64,000 nucleotides of DNA from the NCBI RefSeq assembly GCF_963678635.1, contig NC_087068.1, positions 5,857,563 through 5,921,562 on the forward strand, given 5' to 3'. The notes beneath the pieces are model-generated. The model ran no database searches. It had not been told where the DNA came from and saw only the letters and a program-made list of their open reading frames with translations. How positions within the stretch are numbered: the stretch's first letter is position 1; the number at the start of each line of letters is the position of its first letter. Source of the stretch: Symsagittifera roscoffensis. Lineage: Eukaryota; Xenacoelomorpha; Acoela; Convolutidae. The translations under genes were made by a program, and so were the position numbers. Of the stretch, positions 1-11,456 are shown piece by piece.

Positions 1-1
1 A

Positions 2-550
2 CTGCACTCCGGAGTTGCTGCGATCAACACTGCGGTCGCTAAACTCGAACATGATCCAACCAAGACTCATGCTTCCACTAAGCAGGTTACAAAGTCCGTT
101 CACAAACCGAACAACAGAGATATGCAAATCCGTATTGATGGAATATTTGAAGACACCGAGAAAACAAGAGCCGAAAACACAGAAGAAGAAAATTCGAAAG
201 TAATTGACATCCTGAAACATTTGAAAGTAAATCCAACCATATCGAATATTGAAAGAATTGGAAAATTCCGCAAGGAAACCAAACGACCAATAACGCTTCT
301 AGTTACATTGCAACAAGCATGGGATGTGCGGTTGATTTTATCTCGTGCCAAAAGTTTAAAAGACTTGGACCAGAAGATATATATCTCAAAATTTTTGTCA
401 ACCGAAGAACTCATCATCGAGAATGAGCTGCTCAAGAAGCGGCGTGAGATGATCAACTCAGGAATAGAAGCATCCAAACTTCGTATACGTTCTTTGAAAC
501 TTTATCACGAAGAAAACCTAATCGAAATTAATACTACCAACAACGAATGA
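2..550 (+). CDS. LINE ORF1 protein, 5'-partial (RRM-like nucleic-acid binding)
   Basis: The frame is open from the left edge of the window to TGA at 548-550; the first internal ATG is at 122. The C-terminal part has the layout of L1-type ORF1 proteins: a beta strand (MQIRIDGIFE), a helix, an arginine/glycine strand (IERIGKFRKE), then RPITLLVTL and a helix with spaced basic residues, consistent with an RRM followed by a C-terminal domain. Such proteins coat the element RNA in the cytoplasm and act as chaperones during target-primed reverse transcription. The stop codon overlaps the ATG of ORF2 as ATGA (547-550). Identity as LINE ORF1 is inferred from fold-like pattern and position before the endonuclease. 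Confidence 0.6.
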   Translation: MHSGVAAINTAVAKLEHDPTKTHASTKQVTKSVHKPNNRDMQIRIDGIFEDTEKTRAENTEEENSKVIDILKHLKVNPTISNIERIGKFRKETKRPITLLVTLQQAWDVRLILSRAKSLKDLDQKIYISKFLSTEELIIENELLKKRREMINSGIEASKLRIRSLKLYHEENLIEINTTNNE

Positions 551-3351
551 AAACTCTAGAAATTAGTTGTCTAAACGTGTGCAGTATCTTAACCAAAACA
601 AGAAGAAATGCGTTCATAAAAGCCTCAATTCTCTCAACTTCATCAGTTTTTGCCTTAACAGAGACATGGCTAACAAGCGATATACACGACGGCGAAATTG
701 TTATACATATCAGAGCGCAAAACAAAGACACACAGCAAGCACGGCGGTGTATTGATTGCAATCAGAAGTGATGTTCCTCATACTCCAATCGAACTTTTCA
801 AAGGGCATGAGGACGCTGTAGCTTGTCTACTGGGGAGTAATTTGGAAACTATTCTCCTAGTTTGCTCATACAATCCTCCTGAAGGCAGTCTCTACAGATG
901 GTCCTTGAACAAATGGTCCGATATTCTAATCGAATGCAGCACCTTCAGAAGCGCAAATCTCATCATCATGGGCGATATCAATTTTATAAACACCGACTGG
1001 CAACTCCTTTTCCTCAACAAACGAATACGAAAGCGAAGTTTTGTTCCTTTTCGAGAAATTAAACTTGAGTCAGTTCGTCACTTTTGACACATGCGCTAGG
1101 GGTACACTCGATGTTGCCCTGTGCAACTCTGATTTTATCATATCCATTAATTTAGACCGTGAGCTGAACGAGCACTACTGGCTCTCGAATCGTGCAGCCT
1201 CCAACCATAAAGCATTCAAGATTAACATTCCACTACAGTACATGAAAACTCAACCCAAACCTGTAAAAGCCGTGCAGATTACGATCAACTGGACAATATC
1301 ATTCTGAACAAACCATTCAAAGGAATTTGCTGGACAAACCCAAACGCACTTCTGAGCCAATGGCACAGCTGGCTATTGGATATTCTGTCAAGCGCTGTTC
1401 CCGTTCGCACAAAACACAGAAGCAGTCTCGCCCCGTGGGTTTCGTCTGCTACCTCAGACAAGCTCAAGCGTCTGAACACTCTGAGGAACCAGAAAACAAG
1501 TCCCGCAATGGAAGACAAAGTGAACGCACAACTGCGGATATGTGAGCATGAGCTCGAAGTAGACCAATCAAACTACGAATCTTTACTTGCGAATGCTCGT
1601 GACACACGCGCTCTGTTCAAATACTACAAGTCAATCAAAAATCCCCAAGTTCTTCCTCCATCTGTATTTTGGAAACACTCTCGAGCGACATCAAATCTCG
1701 ATAAAGCGACGTTATTCAACAGATTCTTTCGGTCGGTATTCACGACTCCATCATCTATTTTCCAACCATCCGATACTCAGATTCAGATAAGCGACTACGA
1801 TGTTTCACTTTCCAAAATAACCAAAGTGACTTCGTCTCTTGACGTAAGCAAATCAACTGGGCCCGACAGACTCCCAGCGGCTTTGTTTAGGAACTGCAAA
1901 GCGTTGAGCAAGTCTATCGCAAGTCTTTTCAAGTCAATCAAACACACATCAATTTTTCCATCTGACTGGAAAGTTGGAATGGTGAAACCACTGCACAAGA
2001 AAGACAACAAAGCAAAGGTAGAGAACTATCGACCAATCACGCTGTTGAGTATAATTTCTAAAGTCTACGAGAAGTGCATTTTCGACCCACTTTACGAACA
2101 TGTTGCAAATCTTATGCCTACAACTCAATTCGGTTTCCAAAAGAAAAAGTCTACAATAACCCAACTTCTTGTGTATTTAGGCGAAATCTACTCCAACGTT
2201 GATATCAGTGAACAAGTAGTAGACGCAGTGTACTTAGACTTCTCGAAAGCCTTCGACAAAATTGACCACAATATTCTCCTGTCAAAACTCTCCAAAATTG
2301 GTGTCCGAGGAAACATGCTCAAAGTTCTGCAAAGTTATCTGAAAAACAGGCAACAGTTTGTGGACATCGAAGGACGCGCCTCAGAATACCTATGGGTCTC
2401 AAGTGGCGTCCCCCAGGGATCAATTCTGGGACCACTGCTTTTTCTAATATATTTGATTGATCTTCCCAACGATCTATCATCAGAGGTTTTCAGCTTTGCC
2501 GACGATTCTAAACTCCTATCACTACACAAGCACAATGAGCCCTGCGATCTACAGTTCGACCTCGACCGCCTATGGAATTGGTGTACCTCACATCAAAATT
2601 CTTTCAACATAGATAAGTGTTGCGTTATGCACTTCAAAACTAAAAACTGTGGACCTTTCTACCTTGGGTGCAACGAATTGAAAACATCAAGTTGTGAAAA
2701 AGATCTCGGAGTGAAGGTTTCAAGTTCTCTTAAGTGGAGCGAACACATAAAGTTCGCATCTGCCAAAGCGATCAAAGTCCTATTCCTTTTAAAGCGATCC
2801 TCGGCGAAGCAACTTCAAGCATCAACAAAAGTAATCTCTACAAGTCGATGGTTTTACCTATCATATGCTACGGGAGCTCAGTTTGGTATTCTTCAAAAAC
2901 GGACCTCACAAAACTCGAAAACATTCAGAAGAAAGCTGCGAACAGGGCAACAAACTATTCGGAGAATTGCTATACTGACAAATTGTCTACGTTGAATCTC
3001 TTGCCTCTTTCTTTGTACATCGAGCTGAACGACATTTTGACGTTATCCAAAGTCATAAACAATCGTTTCGACTTCAACTGGCATCCCTTTGTGAACTTTT
3101 CTTCCCGGAGAAACAACCTTTTTGACCTGCCTTACGTCAGCAAAGAACAGCTGAAAGGAAATTTCTGGTATCGCACACAGAGACTCGCAAACCTATTGAA
3201 CAACAGAATAGATTTCCTCAATTCTAACGGCCTCAAAGCAAAACTGTTCAAAACTTACTGGTGCTATTTCAATGATGTCTACAACTCTTCTTCTTCTTGT
3301 ACTTGGCGCGTTCTTTGCCTTTGTGCAAATTGTCGCCAAACTAACTTTTAG
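547..3351 (+). pseudogene. LINE ORF2: endonuclease plus reverse transcriptase, frameshifted
   Basis: Starts at ATG 547. The APE-type endonuclease covers about 547-1300: an N-terminal NVCSI strand, TETWL (metal-binding Glu) and MGDIN (GD/GN motif) are visible, in three frames. The longest frame (1376-2995) holds the RT: NYRPITLL, motif A YLDFSKAFDKIDH, SGVPQGSILGP, and the catalytic FADD at 2495-2506. After a frameshift near 2800 the C-terminal thumb and tail run in frame 1 to TAG/TAA near 3351 (IICYGSSVWY and ENIQKKAANRATN are typical of this group). Catalytic RT and EN residues survive but no single frame carries them, so this is a pseudogene. Confidence 0.85.
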
Positions 3352-3689
3352 CGTTTGATTTTCGTTTCCGGGTCTTATACACCCTTCAGTATTGTTTTAC
3401 TGTAAATTCATAATAATAATAATCATAATAATAATCTCTAACCTTTTTTTTAAAAAAAGGGTCAATTAAAATGGGCCCTTCCGTCATGCGACGGTATGTG
3501 CACAGGTTGGATAGAGCCATACCAACGCTATATAAATACATCGACAAAATTTTATGAATAAATCAAGTCTATTTCAATGCATCAAGAGAATTGTCAATTA
3601 AAATCTACCCTCCTCGATTACAGCACAGATAGAATTGCCTATAATGGATGTATTTTAAGTTTTTTGCACCCCCTAAAGCAAAGGATTTT
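3352..3689. other. LINE 3' UTR, microsatellite tail and short spacer
   Basis: No gene. It holds the LINE 3' UTR with an AATAAT-type tail near 3410-3437, a CCTTTTTTTT/AAAAAAAGG near-palindrome at about 3450-3470, and AT-rich DNA with an AATAAA at about 3558 before the LTR at 3690. Confidence 0.5.
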
Positions 3690-4581
3690 TGCCAGTCAGT
3701 CATATTTGGAAGTTTGACCTTAAGGAACACGAACTACGTAATTTTGGGAGGAAATTTATTTTTTCAAAAATTCGAATGGAGCCTGTCATGCTGAACTTTC
3801 TCGCGAAAACTGAAAAACTCAGAAATAGAAGATCAGAACATCCGATTTACAATCGCGAGAAAGTACTTGAAAAAGCAGCGGGAAATTACTATTAGCAGTT
3901 TCCAGATACAAAATAAACGCGAGTAGAGCCGTCTTATCCTGAAATAGGAGAAGAAACGATTGTAAAAGAAGAGTACAATTATTCGAGCTGAACTAGAGTG
4001 AACCCTCAGTGGAAAGGTGGACAGCTGGGGTGTCTCAATGATTCAGACCAAAACTTCATTTCTAGAGTCAAAACTTATTTCCCTTATTGAAACAATTAGT
4101 ATTAAACTTCTCAAGTTATCATACTTAAGTCTCGAGTTGCTCATTAATTTAGTTACCTCTAATTCTCGAGTGTGCCGACATCTGAGTTCTCAATTTAGTT
4201 TTCTTGAGTGCGTTTTATGATTGTTATGTTGAGATCAGGCGAGTTTTAGGTTGATCCATCTGAAATGGATCAAAGTTTCACTGTCTAATAAAAAGTAACT
4301 GTGCGGATTGTTCCAACCCTGTTTTTAACGGCGTTCGTGTATTTTGGGTATTTTGAGACCTAAGTTCGGGGACGTTCTTATTTTTTTAGAGTGAGGGGGT
4401 ATTTTGGTAGTGGCCTTTAAGCTGTAACGGGTTTTTAGTCTGATGTCGCAGGCGAACCGAATTGGCTCCGACGTTTTGAGGTAGAAAAACACGAGAGATA
4501 TTAACCCTGACTCTTGAGCCAATGGTTGTAGGGCCTATTCTTCCTAAGCCTCATATGTGACAGAAGTAGGCGACTGTTACA
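3690..4581 (+). repeat. Lone LTR (copy 0), opposite orientation to the other three copies
   Basis: 892 bases alignable along their length, as reverse complement, to the LTRs at 26535, 31228 and 32458. In the sense direction of the element it begins TGCCAG and ends GTTACA, so it has TG...CA ends. The flanks differ from those of the other copies exactly at both ends, which defines the termini. No matching 4-6 base target duplication is visible (flanks ATTTT and ATTGC). It lies upstream of X copy 1 on the same strand but about 0.9 kb away, with an inverted B fragment between. Confidence 0.8.
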
Positions 4582-5155
4582 ATTGCACTCCTCAGAAGTG
4601 CAAAACTTATTTTTGCTAATCTTTTTAAAACAAAAGTTCATTTGAGAAAAACATTCTAAGTGAGACCATTGATTGTACAAATATCAATTGATGAAAACTT
4701 ACGAAGTTATGACAAGGCCGACACTACTGGAGCAAACAGCCTTTTGAACCGGAAAAAAATTTCAAAAACATGAATATAAGAGAGTTTTAACCCCCCCCCC
4801 CCCCCTTAGATGGACTTTTCTCTTTTGTACGATACGGTGCAATACAATCGGAGCTGGTGAAATTACAACCAACGTTAAAAGCATTTCGAATAGAATGTAC
4901 ATATAGAACGCATACATACTCAAATCATGACTGTCGGTTAACATAAAAAAAGAACACTTTATTTGCACATCGAAATTAATTTCAATACACAAGTGTATTT
5001 CAAATGTTTTCTATCAATTCATAAAAATGTTATAACACCATTAGATACGCATAGTTACAATAAAGAAAACAAAATCTATTACAATTATCGAATTATCGAT
5101 CGTTTCTCCTGCATACAATGCACTCCCGAGAACGGACACTCCCTTACAATGCACT
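4582..5155. other. Non-coding spacer with a long C homopolymer
   Basis: No convincing gene. A pure C run (about 16 bases, 4790-4805) and AT-rich DNA. Short ORFs here have no recognisable features. Confidence 0.5.
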
Positions 5156-5156
5156 C

Positions 5157-5470
5157 CCTTGCTGGACACTCCACGATCAAGTTTCTTCAGGCAATCTAAC
5201 AGTTCTTTTATCTCCAGAGCCACCCACCAAGGTCGAGTGGTATTCCTTGTCGCATTTCTCTCAAGAGGATCGTTAGCCACTTGTTTCCCAGTAGCCTGAT
5301 GTTGAGTCGAGAGCCATTCTTTGCCAACGTCTACCTGCCACGTTTCTCCACTCGTCGAACCCCTTTTGGTGTTTGCCTTCTGAGGTCTGAAGTCCTCCTG
5401 CGTTGTCGAGCAAGTCCAGACTTCCATTCCCTTCATCACCTCGGCCAGCTTCCGTCTCCCATGAACCACG
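5157..5470 (-). pseudogene. Fragment of the B polyprotein C-terminal region
   Basis: Near-duplicate of 9907-10203 in the same orientation. Both encode, on -, a stretch with DLLDN, GGLQTSEGKHQKGFDEW and WETSG before a stop. The match ends abruptly at about 5456, where DNA of X copy 1 starts on the opposite strand. This is a truncated piece of the B element joined to X in inverted order. Function is unknown. Confidence 0.65.
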
Positions 5471-8331
5471 GAAAGGGAAGTGTCGCAGGAAAACTAGTAC
5501 CAGTTGAGTATAACCGACTGGCAGTGTCGGAGGCGGTGTCAATAGATGAACCCGCCGGTGGATACATGGAGATGTTGGAGTACCGAAACTCGGCTAGAGG
5601 ATATGTGATGGCTCTGGAAGACAAGAGTGTCATGGAAGGTTATCTGGAGACAATGTTGCAAGGCACCACCCTCAAGCAGAAGGCGTACGGGACTCTAGCG
5701 TCGTCTGAGATGCAGGCGGAAACGATTGAGCAATTAGTGAGCCTTCCATGGAAAGCAGTGGTGTTGAGGTACTTTGCAGAGGAAATGAGGACTACGCCGA
5801 GAATACACGTTCTCATGGCAGTACTTTACGTGAGAACCGAATTACAACTGAGGTTCGTCTGGTGCATGATGGGATTGACCCGCGGGGAATATGACTCAGA
5901 AGAAAGGAAAAGGTCAAAAGAAGAAAAGATATACCTGATGACGAACCTGAGGGATCTGATAATCCAGGAGGGAATGGCAGTAGCGTGCGCGAAGCGGAGA
6001 GACGCTCTATGTTTCATTCGATTCCTGATAGAGCAGATTTCAGTGCCAGCGTTGAACACCTGTTTCAAGATGCTGAGAGAGGGTGATGAACCAGCAAAAG
6101 TCTTACTCTTGCTAGCACTGCTGGATATGCATCAGAGCAAGCCGATGAGGGTGAACATGAAAGAACCTGAAGAGCTAGAACCCATGAGGAAAATAGACGA
6201 AATCAGGAGATTCTCAAACAAGGAGCTGAGACTCACTAAAGAATCTATGGGGGCACTGCCAAAATCCAGTGAGTACTGTGGACCGACCAGGAAGAAGTCA
6301 TACAGCTACGTGTCCGGAGTCATAGGGATAGCGTACAACCCTTTCCTGAGTGAAGACATACGCGATTACTTCTTTGATTACGCGCAGGCAGTGTTGCTAA
6401 GGTTCTGGACGTCGAGAATTGTAACGATTAAAAGCGCTGCTAACCCGCAGACCAAGTTGGGACTAGTCTTGGAGGAAAATGTGACTGCACCTTCCGTGCC
6501 AAAATCCGACAAACGAGTGGAGTTTGGATTGGGATTCTCAGATGAATTACTGAGAACGAGCTTGATGGTAGTGTGGAAACTGATGAGACCATCATGGTGT
6601 CCTAGTCCCCATGCTGACTCGATATTACGAGCGACACAAGACGTGCAGAGGGAACTAAATGCAGACTGTAACCTGCGTGACCTGAATATCATATTAATGT
6701 GATGACAACAGCCTCTAGGAGCAACGGGGAAGACAAAGTGGAGTTGCCTGGCTGGGGACCAGAAGACTGGGTCAAAATTGGTAGCTGTCTGGCAGAAGTC
6801 TGTGGACTGGAAGGTCACGTTTGTGGAAGTCTGGATTGCGGGAAAACCCTAGAGAGACAACACAAGCAGTTGGCGATATTGTTTGGGAACGTTGTGATGA
6901 AAGCAAGGACGGAAACAGAATTAATCGCAGATTGCCATGGAGGAACCGAGGTGAATCTAGTGACTGCACTAGGATTCTACAGCATGTTTGGTTCTTAAGA
7001 GTCCTTATTGAACCTAGAACAGAAACATGAGATGGTCACAGCCATCAGTGCGTAGAAGTGTTCCCAGAAGTTTTGCAAACTGAGCAAAAGTACATAGGAA
7101 AATGGAGGGAAAGGATCGAGACGGAAATGAACATCCGACACAGTGAAACATATCGTAGACCTTCAGGAGCACGATATTTGGTGGGATCGACATTAGCTTC
7201 AATGTGCTAGAGCAGATACCCGGTGCATTTTGTAGCTGTGGATGTAAAGAGTACGAGAATGATCGTGGATCAAGCCTTCTTAGTGCCAAAGTGTGTGAGA
7301 CTAACGAGAAAATCGGAAAAATCTTACGAGTTACTGTGTAAAATTTTCTCAGCAGTTCCAGAGAACAAAGGGGGAGTTGGAATCAATACTGGGAAGGAAG
7401 TTCATGGGATACGGGAGTGGGAACTTCGAGAGACAGAAACAGAGAGGATCAACCGTTACAGATTACAATACAGTAGACGAGAATGATGAAGTCTACCGAG
7501 TGATGATGAAAGTGAAACCATTACTGGAAGCTTCGGGCAAGCGTAATTGGAGGAGCATCCTGTTGACACATGAAGAGTTTCCCTGCCACTGCTTGCAGCA
7601 AACACGGTGGTATCCCGGGCGTAGTAATCTGGTGTTGATCTAGGACTCTGGAGAGCTGCTCTCCATGGGTTTACCAGACTCATCACGCCCCATAACAATA
7701 ATGATAGTGGGAGTTATGATAGCGATAAGGTGGCTGGAGGCTCATATAAGAGAGAACAATAGACAGGAGGCGCCAACGAGAGAACAATTGCAGAAATTGG
7801 ATTGTCTAAAATATTTAGAACTTTTGAGACAATGTGCAAGATTCTGAAACTTCCGATGGAAGTAAAAAAAAGATATGGACAAGAAGACGACTGATGCCAT
7901 GGTTTAGATCCAACTTGACTGCATGGTTGTACGAATATGCCAAAAACCATATGTCGAAGCCCGACAGAGTGTACAGTGGGTATCAGCTGGACATTGGGGC
8001 AGGAGCTTTCAAGCGAGCTTTCGTGACTCATCGGAATGCAGTGACCACCGCGGTGAAGAGAATTTCTAGGACAAGTGAACGTAGTGGAAAAGAAAAAGAA
8101 GAGATGTTGAAGGAAGATTTGGAGAGAAACGTGACGTTGTGCCTTCACAATAGCTTCTGCAGAAACAGAGAATCTAATGTAGATCCCCTACCTTGTTGTA
8201 AACAGAGGATAGAAGAGCAGAAGTGTTGGAGGACTGCTTCCAACAGCGTCAGAATAGCTAAGGATGTGTTGCAAAACACAGAAGTTGAAAGTGTAGAGTC
8301 AATGTCGCAGGAGGAGGAGATGGAGCATTGA
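5456..8331 (+). pseudogene. X-family ORF, copy 1 (unrecognised retroelement protein)
   Basis: I do not recognise this protein family. It is homologous to the ORFs at 33630-35940 and 27735-29890 but clearly more diverged. Shared landmarks in order: AKRRDALCFIR, VIGIAYNP, WKLMRPSWCPSPHA, a LVTALGF strand, QAFLVPKCVRL, VKPLLEASGKRN, GLPDSS, IAIRWLE and, near the C-terminus, AGAFKRAFVTHRNAVTT. The first part is one open frame (ATG 5461 to TGA 6702), continued in other frames at 6699-6998, about 7060-7486, 7485-7847 and 7855-8331 through several frameshifts. An in-frame TAG at 7641-7643 coincides with a TGA in the other copies. It is rich in alpha-helical, Glu/Lys/Arg segments with a basic tail. 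No catalytic motif or membrane segment is obvious. Confidence 0.6.
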
Positions 8332-9083
8332 CAAATGGCCGGAATAAAAGACGCAAAAAGAAACGATATTAGAAGAATTTAGAAGTTTTAGAACTTCTAA
8401 ACGACAAAAAATGAAGAAACAAAGAAGTGACAAAAGAGAAGAAGTTAAAACTCAGAATTGTTTTATGTGTGTGACGAAAACTCAAGTGAGAAACTAAGCA
8501 ACCAAGTTGTAATTGAAAACTGAAACATTTAGTTGAGTTATGAACATTAAAGAATTTGTTGCATGTATGAATTTGCATTTTGATTTTAGTTATAGACAGT
8601 TACTATTTATTTAGAAAGGCTTGAGCAAAGAGTATATTTAAATATTCCAGCCTGCATGACTATTTTTAATCAACTAGGAGAACTGATCACTTTGTGGTGA
8701 CATGAAAGGCTTGGATAATCTCTTAAAGAGAAAGATTGTTTCATTGTTCTTTCTAACCACAGATTTCCTTAATTTTAATATTCAGGAAAATAACAACTAA
8801 AATTTCCGAAGGGAAGAAGCATAGAAGGATAATTTTAGCTTGTTGGTTGACAGGACTGTCCTGCAAGCTAACACCTTTTAAAACCTAGGAGAAAAAATTT
8901 TAAATCAGGGCATTGACATTGGAAGTCAGAAAAAATATTTTATCTTAAGCCATATCCTCAAAGTGCAGATCAGTGAAAGAATTTGGAAGGCTATAGCAAT
9001 GTAGTATGATGCCATTTATTTTCTGCAGTGAGTTATATTCTGCAGTGAGTGAGCGGATAAAAGTAATTTCGTGCATTTTGTAA
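8332..9083. other. Non-coding region after X copy 1
   Basis: AT-rich sequence with no recognisable gene. An AATAAA-type signal is at about 8343 just after the X stop. No LTR is visible on this side of X copy 1. Confidence 0.5.
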
Positions 9084-9478
9084 ATTCTGTTCGATGACAC
9101 TGTACCAATTTTACGAACATTGCGAGATTCAATGGGGATACAAGAAACACCAAATTCTAACGTCGCAATGAAAGCAGCAATTATTCTCCCACATCTGCTG
9201 CTCCCCGAAACTAAATCAAAAACAAACCGATCAAATTCCAAAACACTGAGCCGCCGCATAAATTTATGGAAGCAAGGCCTAATAGACGAACTTTTCACTG
9301 AAGCAAAAGCTCTCCAAATTAGACATCCAAAACAGAAGAAGTCCGAAGTAAACGAGGAAGTTAAGCAATTTGATAAACTAATGAGTACAGGCAAAGTACC
9401 TGCCGCCCTTGGCTGCCTTTCAGACAAGAAAACAAAGGGAGTACTTCCCCTAAACGAAGTCATTGATGACCGTGGAGA
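9084..9478 (+). pseudogene. Fragment of an RT-element ORF (region upstream of RT)
   Basis: An open frame from after TAA 9081 with the pattern AIILPHLLL, SRRINLWKQGLIDELFTEAKAL, then FDKLMSTGKVPAALGCLSD and GVLPLN. This order is typical of the linker before the RT domain in a group of invertebrate reverse-transcriptase elements. It has no start codon of its own and no RT follows, because the frame runs into an inverted X-family fragment at about 9480. The family assignment is from remembered pattern, so moderate confidence. Confidence 0.45.
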
Positions 9479-9479
9479 T

Positions 9480-9860
9480 TCTCCTTTCCATAGTTTTACT
9501 TGCCATCGCCTTCTGATGACACGTTTGTATGGTACTGTCGGTCATCACGGAGATTATCCACCTCAAGAAACAAGTGGCATCTTTTCTACTCGCTAGACTC
9601 CAACCGGAATTATCTCTGACGACATGCTGCACCAGCATTTGATAAACTTGCTGCCCAGCCTCTTGCTGCCCAGCTTCAATTTATCGTGTGAGGTCAACAC
9701 CTCCAGCTCTATTCCCACCAAGCTCCATGAGAACATCAGCTGTCCTGACGTTCTGACGAGAGGATTTGCCATCAATGGCAACGCGGACGAGGGTGTTCTC
9801 ATCGCCTCTTCGAATTATTCCCGCAGCAAATTTTGCCATGTTCATTTCAGCTGGTTCCCC
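9480..9860 (-). pseudogene. X-family ORF fragment (copy 4)
   Basis: On - this encodes MRTPSSALPLMANP, then SGQLMFSW, DKLKLG, LVQHVVRDNS and CFLRWI. It matches the N-terminal third of the X ORFs at 35830 and 29890. Here the position that is a TAA stop in those two copies reads Leu (GQLM against GH-stop-M), so the stop there is secondary. It ends at 9480 against the RT-element fragment and at about 9860 against the B tail. Confidence 0.65.
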
Positions 9861-9894
9861 AACTCTAACTTGTTAATCTTGGTTTTTTTAGGGT

Positions 9895-10420
9895 AGCCCA
9901 ATGACGACGCTTGCTGGACACTCCACGATCAAGTTTCTTCAGGCAATCTTCCAGTTCTTTTATCTCCAGAGCCACCCACCAAGGTCGAGCGGTATTCCTC
10001 GTCGCATTTCTCTCAAGAGGATTGTTAGCCACTTGTTTCCCAGTTGCCTGATGTTGAGTCGAGAGCCATTTTTTGCCAATATCTACCTGCCACGTTTCTC
10101 CACTCGTCGAACCCCTTTTGGTGTTTGCCTTCTGAGGTCTGAAGTCCTCCTCCGTTGTCGAGCAAGTCCAGAGTTTCATTCCCTTCATCACCTCGGCCAG
10201 CTACCGTGGTGCGGAGCTGTTCTTGCAGGCCGCTGTCTTCCATCGCGCTAGAATCATGGGAGCCGTCTCCTTCAGTTTCTTTTCTGAGACTGCGTCCGCC
10301 GAGGGACTACTTAACTCTTCTGTCTCTCTTCTACTCTTCCGAGACCTTATTCCTTCACTCGGGGGCGTCGCCACTATCATCACTGATTCGACTTCTTTAT
10401 CCCGGTCCGGCCTTTCCAAC
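9895..10420 (-). pseudogene. B polyprotein, C-terminal tail
   Basis: Low-complexity acidic/basic segment (RSRKSRRETEE, then LDLLDNGG, QTSEGKHQKGFDEW, WETSG) in overlapping broken frames on -. The last about 295 bases recur at 5160-5455. No known domain. It sits downstream of the other B segments with the same polarity, so it is taken as their C-terminal continuation. Confidence 0.45.
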
Positions 10421-10581
10421 TCTTGCCTCCCCCTTCTCGAGCCTTAAGAATTTTAATATCTTTAATCATTTTACTAGTCTTATTCTTATCATCCCTTTCA
10501 ACCTTATTCATTTTATCATCAGTTTTTTTGTTCAGAGGAGAGCTGGTTTTACATGCGTTTCCCTCAACTTGATCATCATGC

Positions 10582-11440
10582 TCAGTAGCTCCTTTCTAGC
10601 TTTTTCGTCCAGCCGGTACCCATCAAGTCAGGTTCCCCGAACTTCACCACCGTGTTCCACAACTCTTCTTTGAAGTCCTCCAGCGTAGTCTCGCTCATCA
10701 CTCTCTGGTCAAACTCGCTCAACAATTCTCGCCACGTCTTCTCATCCAGAGTGTTCAGGAACATCCATTTGTTGCCTTCAAAAGCGTTCCTCTTGCTTTC
10801 TTCGGCGCTCAAGAGCTTCATCCCCATCTTAGAAGTCTCACTCGTCAAAGACAATTCCAGACCTTTGCGAGGGGACCCCAGGGGTGGTGTGGCCGTGTTG
10901 GCCCAGTCGTCTCCGCTCAAATCTTGTAGAAGCTCGTGCGCGGTGAAATCCGTTTCAGCTGAGTCCTGCTCTGGTGTATTCCCCACCTCCATTTCTTCTC
11001 CCGCTTCACTGAGGGTCTCATCCGTACTCTTCCCTTCCTCTGACTCAGCCCGTTCTTTCTCAAGTGCCATTGAGCCTCTCATCTTTTTTGCGTATGTCAT
11101 CCAAGAGTTTATCTTGATGTCACACGTGTGGAAAAAAACTGCGGCTGAGTATCCAATAAACAAGGGATCCCAACCGACCGTAAACTCCTTCTGCTGTTTC
11201 TCCACAGTGGCTCTTGCGTGTATGGATGTGACCACCAGCGGGTTATTCATCCCCAAGGTCATTGAATTCAAAGACGTTGATGGGCAGAATTTCTCGCTCA
11301 AGTATCTTCTCCAACTCCTTCTTCACCAGTTCAAAACTCCCTTTCCACGCCGGGATTCTCAAGATTTCCTCCTTATCCTCTGCTAGGGGATTCAAGTTCC
11401 AGAACTTGGGGTACGCCTCATTAGGGCCCTCAAGTTCCCC
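10582..11440 (-). pseudogene. B polyprotein segment: helical region with acidic linker
   Basis: Two frames on -. From about 11440 to 11240 comes AYPKFWNLNPLAEDKEEIL and an ILPINVF strand. After a frameshift the 11301-10582 frame reads PLVVTSIHARATV, GWDPLFIGYSAAVFF, INSWMTYAKKM, an acidic linker (EEMEVGNTPEQDSAETDFT), then HELLQDLSGDDW and a helical tail ending KKLERSY. No catalytic motif is evident. A G11-like run at about 11440-11450 separates it from the preceding segment and may be where the frame was lost. Confidence 0.5.
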
Positions 11441-11456
11441 CCCCCCCCATTCTGCT

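Larger units (their letters stand above)
1..3440 (+). mobile_element. Decayed non-LTR retrotransposon (APE-type LINE, CR1/Jockey-like group)
   Basis: A LINE copy with an ORF1-like RNA-binding protein, an ORF2 with apurinic-type endonuclease and reverse transcriptase, and a short AT-rich 3' repeat tail (AATAAT-type, about 3410-3437). The 5' end lies outside the window, since ORF1 is open back to base 2. ORF2 is split over at least four frames (breaks near 700, 1050, 1290 and 2800), so the copy is dead. The group is inferred from the RT motifs (FADD catalytic box, SGVPQGSILGP) plus an upstream EN domain. The exact clade needs a phylogeny. Confidence 0.85.
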
